From positions 1 to 6,433 of the forward strand of contig JACOUZ010000339.1 of assembly GCA_016177515.1 (NCBI GenBank): 6,433 nt of DNA, given 5' to 3'. This DNA is from Acidobacteriota bacterium. Lineage in GTDB: Bacteria; Acidobacteriota; Polarisedimenticolia; Gp22-AA2. Of the stretch, positions 1 to 5,311 are shown piece by piece. Position 1 is the first letter of the stretch. The number at the start of each line of letters is the position of its first letter. Under the pieces are notes generated by a model. The model made no database searches. It was not told where the DNA came from and saw only the letters and a list, made by a program, of their open reading frames with translations. Both the position numbers and the translations under genes were made by a program.

Positions 1-290
1 CTTCAACACTTGTCTTCGATCAGTCAGCGCGGGGCAAGGCAAAGAACCGCGCGCATACCTTGAGTTGCAAGGAGGCTGCCATTTCTGTAATCGACGCTGC
101 GTTAATGAGTCAAATGTTTGATCTGAATACAGTTATTCTGAAATTGCAGGTTATCGCCATGAGCGGTGAAGGCGGTTTCCGGACCTCTTTTATCCAATCG
201 CTTGGATGGAATCGTTCAATCACATGGACGAAGATGGCGACGGGAAGAGTTCCTGCGGCCCGGGTGCGACAGACAGCAAAAGACGCTAGA
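1..290. other. Non-coding leader with AT-rich island
   Basis: No convincing gene lies before the first lipoprotein. An open frame runs upstream from 291 to a TTG at 60, but it would place about 77 residues ahead of a lipoprotein signal peptide, so I treat it as non-coding. Base composition drops sharply here: about 32% GC at 101-150, against about 65-70% in the genes. Inside the island is an imperfect inverted repeat (123-140). A 6-bp GC-rich inverted repeat sits at 27-32/47-52 but has no T-run. I could not find a convincing -35/-10 pair, although the island is the natural place for the promoter of the lipoprotein genes. Confidence 0.55.
123..140. promoter_or_regulatory. Imperfect inverted repeat, possible operator
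   Basis: CTGAATA (123-129) and TATTCTG (134-140) pair at 6 of 7 positions around the 4-nt loop CAGT. CTGAA recurs at 138-142, giving a 15-nt direct repeat as well. It lies in the AT-rich island about 150 nt upstream of the first lipoprotein start. A dimeric regulator could bind here, but no promoter elements anchor it and chance occurrence in AT-rich DNA is quite possible. Confidence 0.2.
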
Positions 291-839
291 ATGAACCGCC
301 GTCGATCGCAGGAGGGATGGCGTCAATTGAGACTCACGGTGCCGGGCTTCGTCGCGACAGTTTCGATTCTGCTCCTCTCTGCGGGCGGGTGCTCCCGATC
401 GGAGCAGGCGCCCGCAGCGCAGCCGGCGCCCGGTCCAGGGGGGTTCGTCCCCGACACCAAGCCGGTGCCGGTGGCGCGCTGGAGCGACGCCACGGTACCC
501 CGGGGCACGACCATCAAGCTCAGTTTCATCGACACGCTCTCCTCCGAGACCAGCCGCAAGGGGGACATGTTCAGGGCCCTGGTGACCGAGGCGGTGACGG
601 TCGGCGGGGCGGTGGTCGTGCCTTCCGGTTCGAACGTCGTGGGCAAGGTGGCCGAGGTCTCCCCGACGGCGCTGCGGTTGGAATTCGAAAGGGTCGACAC
701 CCCGACCGGGGCGAGCGCGCCCCTTGAAGCCAGAATGGCGGATCCGGAGACGGATGGAGCCGGCAGGACGGTGTATCGATCGACCGCCCCCATCACCGTC
801 GTCCTCGAAGAGCCGCTCCGCATCCGGGTGAAGCAGTAG
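291..839 (+). CDS. Putative lipoprotein with TrbI/VirB10-reminiscent beta domain (short paralogue)
   Basis: 182 residues from ATG 291. The N-terminus has a basic n-region (MNRRRS...), a hydrophobic stretch at about 18-31 and a lipobox-like AGGC ending at Cys34, so it is probably a lipid-anchored envelope protein. A Pro/Ala linker (about 36-60) leads to one domain (about 70-150) with GTTIKLSFIDTLSSET, KGD, PSGSNVVGKVAEV and a final LEEPLRIRV strand. This pattern matches the domain of the next gene, so the two are paralogues. Domains of this type are frequent in Acidobacteriota proteins of unknown function (from memory), and the 'PxGSxVxGxV' core recalls VirB10/TrbI barrels. The start is uncertain: ATG 291 lacks a clear Shine-Dalgarno site, while TTG 327 has AGGAGG at 310-315 with an 11-nt spacer and would give a shorter, neat signal peptide. 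I prefer 291 because the paralogue also begins MNRRRS. Biochemical function is unknown. Confidence 0.75.
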   Translation: MNRRRSQEGWRQLRLTVPGFVATVSILLLSAGGCSRSEQAPAAQPAPGPGGFVPDTKPVPVARWSDATVPRGTTIKLSFIDTLSSETSRKGDMFRALVTEAVTVGGAVVVPSGSNVVGKVAEVSPTALRLEFERVDTPTGASAPLEARMADPETDGAGRTVYRSTAPITVVLEEPLRIRVKQ

Positions 840-896
840 CCTTCCGCCCCGCCGGGCACTATGATGATGAACGCGCGCGGGAGACATGCGCAGGCA

Positions 897-912
897 GGGC
901 GCGGGTGCGCCC
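897..912 (+). other. Short GC hairpin in the leader of the second lipoprotein gene
   Basis: GGGCGC (897-902) and GCGCCC (907-912) form a perfect 6-bp stem around the loop GGGT, ending 11 nt before the Shine-Dalgarno site at 924. No T-run follows, so it is not an intrinsic terminator. It could affect mRNA stability or translation of the second gene, but in GC-rich DNA such stems also arise by chance. Confidence 0.25.
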
Positions 913-923
913 CATCCACCACG

Positions 924-929
924 AGGAGG
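924..929 (+). promoter_or_regulatory. Ribosome binding site that fixes the 933 start
   Basis: AGGAGG lies 3 nt before ATG 933. The spacer is short, but the alternative in-frame start at ATG 861 has no Shine-Dalgarno sequence and would put 24 extra residues ahead of the lipoprotein signal. Confidence 0.6.
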
Positions 930-932
930 AAG

Positions 933-1760
933 ATGAATCGAAGACGCAGTACCTTGCTGGTCCTTTCGGCTGTTCCCTTCCTGTTGCTGTACACCGCCTC
1001 GTGCTCGGGCCAGAAGAGCGACACCACGGAGATGATGGAGGAGGCCCCGCCCCCGGCGGCCGACACCAGCGTGGCCGGGACGACGGCGCCGGAGCCGCCG
1101 CAGGAGCAGGTGCGCCACGAGCAGCGATCGGAGCCGGCCGCCCGGCCCCAGCGGCTGCGCAACACGTCGCCGGCCACCGGGACGATCCCGGAAGAGCGTC
1201 CCCGGACCGCCGCGCCTCCCAGGCCCCAGGCCCCCCAGCCGGTCACGCTGACGATCCAGGCCGGCACGGCGCTGGCGCTGACGATGGGGGAGATGGTCAC
1301 CTCGGAGACCGCGCAGGTCGGTGACAGCGTGAGCGCGACACTGAAGAGCCCGCTGATCTCGGGGGACCGCGTCGCCTTCCCGGCCGGCAGCCGGGTCCAG
1401 GGGCAGGTCAGCGACGTCAAGCCGGCGAAGAAGGGCTTCAAGGACACCGGCGGGGCGCTCTCGATCTCATTCAACCGGATCGTCGCGCCGGACGGTCACT
1501 CCGCGACCATCGCGGCCGGCTTCACCAGGCTGGCCGAGGGGAGCGCGGGAAAGAAGGCCGCGATCATCGGCGGCAGCGCCGCCGGCGGCGCGCTGCTCGG
1601 GAAGGTGCTCGGCAAGGACTCGAAAGGGGCCGCGGTCATCGGCGGCGCGATCGGCACGGCGGTGGCCGGAGGCACCAAGGGGAAGGAGTCGATCATCGCC
1701 GCGGACGAGGAGATCTCCGTGAACCTGGAGCGCGCCGCCCGGACCACTCTGCGCCCCTGA
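933..1760 (+). CDS. Putative lipoprotein with beta domain and glycine-zipper segment (long paralogue)
   Basis: 275 residues from ATG 933. A basic n-region (MNRRRS), a hydrophobic core and TASC give a lipobox with Cys24, so this is probably a lipid-anchored envelope protein. Residues 25-103 are a Pro/Glu/Ala-rich, presumably disordered linker. Residues about 104-197 hold the shared domain: AGTALALTMGEMVTSET, VGD, FPAGSRVQGQVSDV, then SISFNRIVAPDGHSATI. The PAGSRVxGxV...FNRxxxPDG spacing closely recalls the VirB10/TrbI beta-barrel. Residues about 206-250 are Gly/Ala-rich with GxxxG spacing (IIGGSAAGGALLG, AAVIGGAIGTAVAGG), a glycine-zipper that could insert in or pack against membranes. The protein ends with an ADEEISVNLE strand. 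It lies 93 nt after its paralogue on the same strand and is probably co-transcribed. No type IV secretion partner is visible, so the resemblance should not be read as function. Family assignment is inference; the gene is clear. Confidence 0.82.
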   Translation: MNRRRSTLLVLSAVPFLLLYTASCSGQKSDTTEMMEEAPPPAADTSVAGTTAPEPPQEQVRHEQRSEPAARPQRLRNTSPATGTIPEERPRTAAPPRPQAPQPVTLTIQAGTALALTMGEMVTSETAQVGDSVSATLKSPLISGDRVAFPAGSRVQGQVSDVKPAKKGFKDTGGALSISFNRIVAPDGHSATIAAGFTRLAEGSAGKKAAIIGGSAAGGALLGKVLGKDSKGAAVIGGAIGTAVAGGTKGKESIIAADEEISVNLERAARTTLRP

Positions 1761-1788
1761 TCGCGGACCACAATGGGCCCCTGATCGG
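1741..1788 (+). repeat. 24-bp imperfect tandem duplication carrying the stop codon
   Basis: Units 1741-1764 and 1765-1788 match at 20 of 24 positions. Both begin GGACCAC and both contain GCCCCTGATCG (1753-1763 and 1777-1787). The unit is 8 codons long and in frame, so the stop TGA at 1758-1760 is repeated at 1782-1784. Readthrough would add seven residues (SRTTMGP), echoing the normal end RTTLRP. Confidence 0.8.
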
Positions 1789-1795
1789 GCCGCCG

Positions 1796-1819
1796 CCCGG
1801 CCCCGTCACGCCGGCCGGG
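1796..1819. repeat. Inverted repeat next to the main terminator
   Basis: CCCGGCC (1796-1802) and GGCCGGG (1813-1819) form a perfect 7-bp stem with a 10-nt loop. It directly abuts the A7 run of the bidirectional terminator. No T-run follows on the + strand, so it is probably an accessory 3'-end hairpin of the lipoprotein mRNA rather than a terminator itself. Confidence 0.45.
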
Positions 1820-1820
1820 T

Positions 1821-1883
1821 AAAAAAACCGCCCGGCGCACGGGCCCGATTCGTCATCGGGGTTCCGTGCGCCGGGCTTTTTTT
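1821..1883. terminator. Strong bidirectional intrinsic terminator between convergent genes
   Basis: A perfect 13-bp stem pairs 1830-1842 (GCCCGGCGCACGG) with 1864-1876. Within its loop a second helix pairs CCCGAT (1844-1849) with ATCGGG (1855-1860). The stem is followed by T7 (1877-1883) on the + strand and preceded by A7 (1821-1827), which gives T7 on the - strand. It therefore can terminate both the lipoprotein transcript (stop at 1760) and the convergent secreted-protein transcript (stop at 1948). Placement midway between convergent genes supports this. Confidence 0.93.
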
Positions 1884-1947
1884 GCCGCCGCGCGGGCGGC
1901 TCAGGGGCGAAAGCCCCCACGCCGGCTCTCGTCCGGCGTCAGGTCCT

Positions 1948-2391
1948 TCAGTCCATCAGGTGGACGTTCACCTTGCACGGCTTGGCGGACCAGTTGCCCG
2001 AGCCGTCGTCCATGTTCAGGTTCAGGTTGAAGTGGGCGTTGCCGACGTGGTCCTTTTTCAGCGCGTCGAAGACGAACGTCAGCTCGACGCCGTTCGTGAT
2101 GCGCTTGCCGCCCACCATGTGACCCGTGGTGCCCGGCGGGGTGAACCCACTGCTGCGCAGGCCGAAGCTCACGACCGGCCCGCAGCCGCCGGTGCAGCTG
2201 TAGTTGATGGTGAAGGTGACCGGCGTCCCTACGACGTAGCCCTTCACGTTGAACCCGCAGTCGTAGGTCATCGAGTTCGAGCCGTAGACCTCCGTGCAGG
2301 TCGACTCCCGCACCACGGCCTGGGCGGAAGCGGTACTGGTGACGGCGAGCATCACGAGGATGACCGCCGCACTGAAAAGAGCGCGCTTCAT
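1948..2391 (-). CDS. Small secreted protein of unknown function
   Basis: 147 residues. MKRALF followed by a hydrophobic core and ASA at residues 21-23 is a classical Sec signal peptide with cleavage before Gln24; no lipobox is present. The mature part (about 124 residues) is rich in Thr, Val, Gly, Ser and Asn and looks like alternating beta strands. It has five cysteines (32, 45, 66, 70, 139) that could form two disulfides. A SCTGGCGP turn at 65-72 is notable. I do not recognise the family; a small beta-sandwich is my structural guess. The start at ATG 2391 is chosen over ATG 2469 because AGGAGG precedes it and the signal peptide begins there. The gene lies 271 nt downstream of the TPR operon and probably has its own promoter. 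It shares the bidirectional terminator with the convergent lipoproteins. Confidence 0.85.
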   Translation of the reverse strand: MKRALFSAAVILVMLAVTSTASAQAVVRESTCTEVYGSNSMTYDCGFNVKGYVVGTPVTFTINYSCTGGCGPVVSFGLRSSGFTPPGTTGHMVGGKRITNGVELTFVFDALKKDHVGNAHFNLNLNMDDGSGNWSAKPCKVNVHLMD

Positions 2392-2400
2392 TGTCTCTCT

Positions 2401-2406
2401 CCTCCT
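2401..2406 (-). promoter_or_regulatory. Ribosome binding site that fixes the 2391 start
   Basis: AGGAGG on the - strand, 9 nt before ATG 2391. It selects the start at the signal peptide over the longer open frame from 2469. Confidence 0.8.
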
Positions 2407-2445
2407 GAGACGCGCCCGTTCTTCCCGGGACCACGTCGCACCCCG

Positions 2446-2474
2446 CTGATAGAGCAAGGGGGATACCATGTCGC
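2446..2474 (-). promoter_or_regulatory. Weak promoter candidate for the secreted-protein gene
   Basis: On the - strand, GCGACA (2474-2469) and TATCAG (2451-2446) are separated by 17 nt. Each matches 4 of 6 sigma-70 consensus positions. A transcript would start near 2439 and have a leader of about 48 nt. Spacing is good but the hexamers are poor. A better -35 (TTGACA, 2622-2617) lies upstream but has no matching -10. Confidence 0.22.
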
Positions 2475-2662
2475 GCTTCTGGACGATGCGCCTCCTGCCG
2501 GGCGCAAAGTGCCTTAGGACCGACGGTTTCCAAATGGCCGGAAAGACCCCAGGTGCCGCGGTACTGGACAGATCACAATTGAGTCAGACAAAAGATGCCG
2601 GCGCCGCGTCCCCGATTGTCAAGAGTGACTCCCCGTGTCAGGGAAGCGGGGGCGGCCGGAGC

Positions 2663-4189
2663 CTACGGCCTCCGGTCCAGGAAGGCCTGGAAGGCAGCGG
2701 TCTGGCGGAGGCGGTCAAAATCAGGCTCTCCGGCCATTTGATCGGCGGGCAGATAGCCTGACACACGCGCACGCTCCAGGCTCGCGAGGGACTCTTCGCT
2801 CCGCTGCGCGAGGGCCAGGGCGCGCGCCAGGCGATAGTGGACGGCCCCCGGCTCGCCCGGCCGCAGCCGTTCCAGGACGGCGTCCAGCGCCCGAACCGCG
2901 GGAGAGCCGTCGGGGAGGCGGCGCGCGCCTCCGGCGGTGCGCATGCGCACCATCTTCAGGGCCGACTCGGCCAGCTCCAGCGAATCCTCCAGGGGATCGC
3001 TCCCGAGGATGGCTTTCTCGAGCACCGGGGCCGCCTCTCCGCCTTCCTTCCCGGCCTCCAGACGCTCCGCCAGGGCCCGGGCCAGCCGGGTCGGAACCAG
3101 CGGTCTCTCGCAGGCGGACCTCAGGAGAGCCATGACCTTTCGATCCCGGCCGCGCTTTTGGAAGTAGGCGATCAAATCGTCGTAGGCGTCGAACAGGATT
3201 TCCCGGCCACGGGCCGGGCCGTCGTAGTCGTTCTTGACCCTGTCGATGAGGGAGCTGAAGAAGTACTCCGCCTCTGCGTCGCGGCCCAGGCGGGTCAGGG
3301 AGTACCCCTTCCCGTAGAGCGCCAGAAGGGCAGGCAGGGCGGTGCCGTCGGGGAGGCTCACGGTGCCGTACATCTCGAAGGCAGCCTCGAATTCCTGCAT
3401 GTAGACCAGCAGGGCCGCCGCCCCGAGCCGGATCCGGCCCTCGCCGTAGTCGAAGTCTTTCAGGAGAAGGTCGTAGAAGCGGCGGGCCAGGGGGAGATTG
3501 CCCGCCTTCAGCAGGGCGCCGGCGGCCCCGAGCTGCGGGGCGATTGCCTCGTGGTCGAGGTCGGTCGCCTGACCGAACATCTCCATCGCCTGCGAGTGAC
3601 TCCCGGCCTCCCTCAGGGCGTCGCCCAGGGCCGTCAGGATGCGCGGGTCGTCGGGAGCGATCTCCGCGGCGCGGCGGCAGGCGGCCAGGGAGTCTTCCAG
3701 GTCCTTGCGCAGCCGGAGGACGATCCCCATGGCCAGGTGCGCCTCGGCCGATTCGGGACCGAGTGACACGGCGCGCCGGGCCTCCTCCAGGGCCGGGGTC
3801 AGGCGGTCCGCCGTCGCCAGGGCCAGCGCCAGCGTGGCCGCGGCGCGCGGGTCGTCCGGGGCCAGGGCGACGGCGCGGCGCGCTTCGTCCAGGGCCGTCC
3901 GCAGGCGCCCTTCCGACTCGTCGAGGCCCAGGTTGTAGAGATAGACGGACACACGCGCCAGCCCGGCGTGCGCCGGGGCGAGATCCGGGTCGATGCGGAG
4001 GGCCTTGTGGAACAGCCGCTCGGCTTCGGCCTGGTCTTCGGGGCGCGGCCTGCCGGCGTATTCGAAGCCCCGGGCGACATAGGCACCGGCCCCCAGGCGC
4101 ACCTCGTCCCGGGAAGCGGCCGATGCGTCTCCATAGGAGGGGAGGAGCAGGCACGCCAGGAGGACCGGAGCCGCGAGGCCGGGGCTCAG
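2663..4189 (-). CDS. Exported TPR-repeat protein with uncertain start
   Basis: About 508 residues. After a hydrophobic segment (PGLAAPVLLACLLLPSYG, about 3-20) and ASA at 22-24, resembling a Sec signal peptide, the protein is nearly all helical TPR repeats. Clear units include AEAERLFHKALRIDPDLAPAH (54-74), LDEARRAVALAPDDPRAA (100-117), LEEARRAVSLGPESAEAHLA, LAACRRAAEIAPDDPRILTA and AMEMFGQATDLD. More degenerate helices follow to about 470. The end, EPDFDRLRQTAAFQAFL, is the 'DxDFxxLRxxxxFxxLL' cap common in TPR proteins. TPRs are scaffolds for protein-protein contacts; the partner is unknown. No ATG, GTG or TTG stands at the right place. The given start is CTG 4189, which overlaps the previous stop as CTGA; GTG 4102 would lose the signal segment. 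The same open frame upstream encodes RRRRTRKQ, so the true start may lie inside the preceding gene. It is the second gene of the operon. Confidence 0.8.
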   Translation of the reverse strand: MSPGLAAPVLLACLLLPSYGDASAASRDEVRLGAGAYVARGFEYAGRPRPEDQAEAERLFHKALRIDPDLAPAHAGLARVSVYLYNLGLDESEGRLRTALDEARRAVALAPDDPRAAATLALALATADRLTPALEEARRAVSLGPESAEAHLAMGIVLRLRKDLEDSLAACRRAAEIAPDDPRILTALGDALREAGSHSQAMEMFGQATDLDHEAIAPQLGAAGALLKAGNLPLARRFYDLLLKDFDYGEGRIRLGAAALLVYMQEFEAAFEMYGTVSLPDGTALPALLALYGKGYSLTRLGRDAEAEYFFSSLIDRVKNDYDGPARGREILFDAYDDLIAYFQKRGRDRKVMALLRSACERPLVPTRLARALAERLEAGKEGGEAAPVLEKAILGSDPLEDSLELAESALKMVRMRTAGGARRLPDGSPAVRALDAVLERLRPGEPGAVHYRLARALALAQRSEESLASLERARVSGYLPADQMAGEPDFDRLRQTAAFQAFLDRRP

Positions 4190-4689
4190 TTGTTTTCGGG
4201 TGCGGCGCCGTCGAACAGGGAGCGGAGGCGGAAGCGCAGCCGGCCCGCCAGGCGGTTCAGGGCGTGGCCGCGGGGCAGGAACGCGAAGACCGGTTCGGTG
4301 CGGTGATCGTATTTCTCCAGCTCTTCCAGGATCCGCCTGTGGCCGGGCTTCAGGTTGAGCCCCTTCTGGAAGGCTTCGAAGGCCGGCGATTTCATCCGGT
4401 GCCGCAGGTAGACGATCCCCAGGTTGCAATACAGATCGGGGTCGAAGAACTCCCTCTTGACCGCCTGCTCGCAGAGCTTCAACCCTTCGTCGGATCGCCC
4501 CTGGGACAGCGTCAGGGCCAGTCCAAGGTACGACACGAACTTCATTCTCGGGTTTTTGGTCCCCTCCGTGCGTTCCAGGTCGATGGCCTGCCGGAGGAGG
4601 GCGATCGATTCCTTGTAGGAGCGCCGCTCGAGGAACTGGATCCCGTTTCGCCAGGCCACTTCGGAGGAAGAGATGGGCGTGTTCGCCAT
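4186..4689 (-). CDS. Small cytoplasmic TPR protein
   Basis: 167 residues with no signal peptide. Three TPR-like units are visible: about 9-42 (WRNGIQFLERRSYKESIALL), about 50-80 (YLGLALTLSQGRSDEGLKLC) and about 84-117 (PDLYCNLGIVYLRHRMKSPA followed by LNLKPGH). A basic tail (FLPRGHALNRLAGRLRFRLR, about 137-156) follows and may contact RNA, membrane or a partner. ATG 4689 is preferred over TTG 4719. GAGG lies 4 nt upstream of it, and the promoter places the transcript start near 4725, leaving a 36-nt leader for the ATG but only about 6 nt for the TTG. The stop TGA overlaps the CTG proposed as start of the next TPR gene, so translation is likely coupled. The role is unknown; TPR proteins usually act as adaptors. 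Confidence 0.85.
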   Translation of the reverse strand: MANTPISSSEVAWRNGIQFLERRSYKESIALLRQAIDLERTEGTKNPRMKFVSYLGLALTLSQGRSDEGLKLCEQAVKREFFDPDLYCNLGIVYLRHRMKSPAFEAFQKGLNLKPGHRRILEELEKYDHRTEPVFAFLPRGHALNRLAGRLRFRLRSLFDGAAPENN

Positions 4690-4731
4690 GGGGCCTCGGT
4701 TCGATGAGGTGCCGTCCAAGATCCATGGCCC

Positions 4732-4759
4732 AATATAGTCCTGGTCCCGGGGGTGTCAA
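4732..4759 (-). promoter_or_regulatory. Near-consensus sigma-70-type promoter of the TPR operon
   Basis: On the - strand, TTGACA (4759-4754, perfect -35) and TATATT (4737-4732, -10 with 5 of 6 matches) are separated by 16 nt. The start of transcription would be near 4725, 36 nt before ATG 4689. It lies just after the terminator of the H1-like gene, which makes a new transcription unit here sensible. Confidence 0.8.
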
Positions 4760-4784
4760 CCGACGTCCGGCCTGCCCCGCTCTC

Positions 4785-4826
4785 AAAAAAGCAGCCGCCC
4801 GGGGCCGCAATTGGCCTCCGGGCGGC
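4785..4826 (-). terminator. Intrinsic terminator of the H1-like gene
   Basis: On the - strand a 9-bp GC stem pairs 4818-4826 with 4794-4802. After a 1-nt bulge an inner GGCC/GGCC helix (4813-4816 with 4803-4806) closes a 6-nt loop. Three nucleotides after the stem comes a T6 run (A6 at 4785-4790 on the + strand). It begins about 42 nt past the H1-like stop. Confidence 0.88.
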
Positions 4827-4867
4827 TTGATCGGTCCCGGCCTCCCCCCATTCACCCGCGGGGAGGG

Positions 4868-5215
4868 TTATTCCTCCTCGTCGGACGATCCGAACCCGGT
4901 TCCGTAAGTCGGTGCGAACCCCGTCCCCGGCGTCGAGGAGGGGGTGACCTCCGGAGCCGGGCTCGGGGGGGTCGGAATGGAGGTGATACCGGGGGCTGCC
5001 TTCCGGGCCACGGGCTTGCGCCGGGCGGCCTTGCGGGCGGCAGCCTTCTTCGCGGGTCTGGCCTTGCGGGCGGCAGCCTTCCTCGCGGGTCTGGCCCTGC
5101 GGGCCGTCTTCTTCTTCCGGCGGGCGACCTTTCTGGCCGACGCCTTCCTTGCAGAAGACTTGCGTGCCGCCTTCTTCCGTCGAGGCGATTTACGCTTTGC
5201 TCGTTTCTTGGCCAC
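4868..5215 (-). CDS. Histone-H1-like, Lys/Arg/Ala-rich DNA-binding protein
   Basis: 115 residues from a GTG start. Residues 1-73 are almost only Lys, Arg and Ala with few Ser and Pro (MAKKRAKRKSPRRKKAARKS, then RPARKAAARKA repeats). This is the composition of bacterial H1-like proteins and of the basic tails of some HU variants, which bind and compact DNA by charge. Residues 74-98 are a Pro/Thr/Ser linker. The end repeats GTGF (97-100 and 105-108) and closes with SSDEEE, a short acidic tail that could fold back on the basic part or bind partners. No globular domain is present. GTG 5215 is supported by AGGGGG 7 nt upstream. The gene has its own promoter and terminator and is probably monocistronic, although no terminator separates it from sat upstream. 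Nucleoid function is inferred from composition only; RNA binding is an alternative. Confidence 0.83.
   Translation of the reverse strand: MAKKRAKRKSPRRKKAARKSSARKASARKVARRKKKTARRARPARKAAARKARPAKKAAARKAARRKPVARKAAPGITSIPTPPSPAPEVTPSSTPGTGFAPTYGTGFGSSDEEE
5028..5093 (-). repeat. 33-bp tandem repeat inside the H1-like gene
   Basis: Units 5028-5060 and 5061-5093 match at 32 of 33 positions; a degenerate partial copy begins at 5094. Each unit encodes 11 residues (RPARKAAARKA and RPAKKAAARKA). Near-identity at DNA level points to recent duplication by slippage or unequal exchange. Confidence 0.9.
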
Positions 5216-5222
5216 GGTCTCA

Positions 5223-5228
5223 CCCCCT
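5223..5228 (-). promoter_or_regulatory. Ribosome binding site supporting the GTG start
   Basis: AGGGGG on the - strand, 7 nt before GTG 5215. No ATG lies nearby in frame, so this site and the MAKKRAKRK-type N-terminus decide the start. Confidence 0.65.
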
Positions 5229-5256
5229 CAGCTTGGTCTGTTGGAAAACGGGAATC

Positions 5257-5285
5257 AATACATCACAAGGATGATCCTTTGTCAA
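5257..5285 (-). promoter_or_regulatory. Promoter of the H1-like gene with a palindrome in its spacer
   Basis: On the - strand, TTGACA (5285-5280, perfect -35) and TGTATT (5262-5257, 4 of 6 matches) are 17 nt apart. Transcription would start near 5250, ahead of the Shine-Dalgarno site at 5228. The spacer contains a perfect 13-bp palindrome, AAGGAT-G-ATCCTT (5267-5279), directly abutting the -35. This is a position where a dimeric regulator would control polymerase binding. Confidence 0.65.
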
Positions 5286-5311
5286 GACGGCGAGCCGGGT
5301 GCGGAATGGCG

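Noticed and set aside
860..865. TATGAT as a possible -10 for a separate promoter before the second lipoprotein
   Set aside because: No acceptable -35 lies 16-18 nt upstream (TAGCCT at the 17-nt position), so co-transcription from upstream is simpler.
323..1474. Long open frame of 383 codons on the - strand, antisense to the lipoprotein genes
   Set aside because: The + strand frames give signal peptides, lipoboxes and homologous domains. The antisense frame has no coherent features.
2617..2622. Perfect TTGACA on the - strand as -35 for the secreted-protein gene
   Set aside because: The sequence at 16-19 nt spacing is GC-rich or otherwise unlike a -10, so an isolated hexamer is not a promoter call.
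2656..2675. 6-bp inverted repeat (CCGGAG/CTCCGG) over the stop of the TPR gene as terminator
   Set aside because: The stem includes the stop codon region and no T-run follows on the - strand.
2468..2761. Open frame of 97 codons on the + strand with an AAGGGGG motif 6 nt upstream of its ATG
   Set aside because: It overlaps about 100 nt of the TPR gene in antisense, and the protein has no recognisable signal, domain or repeat. The upstream motif alone is not enough.
2721..4154. Long 477-codon open frame on the - strand overlapping the TPR gene
   Set aside because: Its product is dominated by Arg, Pro and Gly without hydrophobic periodicity, the usual off-frame pattern in GC-rich DNA. The alternative frame gives clean TPR repeats.
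4190..4855. Extension of the large TPR frame upstream to 4855
   Set aside because: The extra 222 residues are Arg/Pro-rich and lie off-frame over the well-formed small TPR gene and its promoter.
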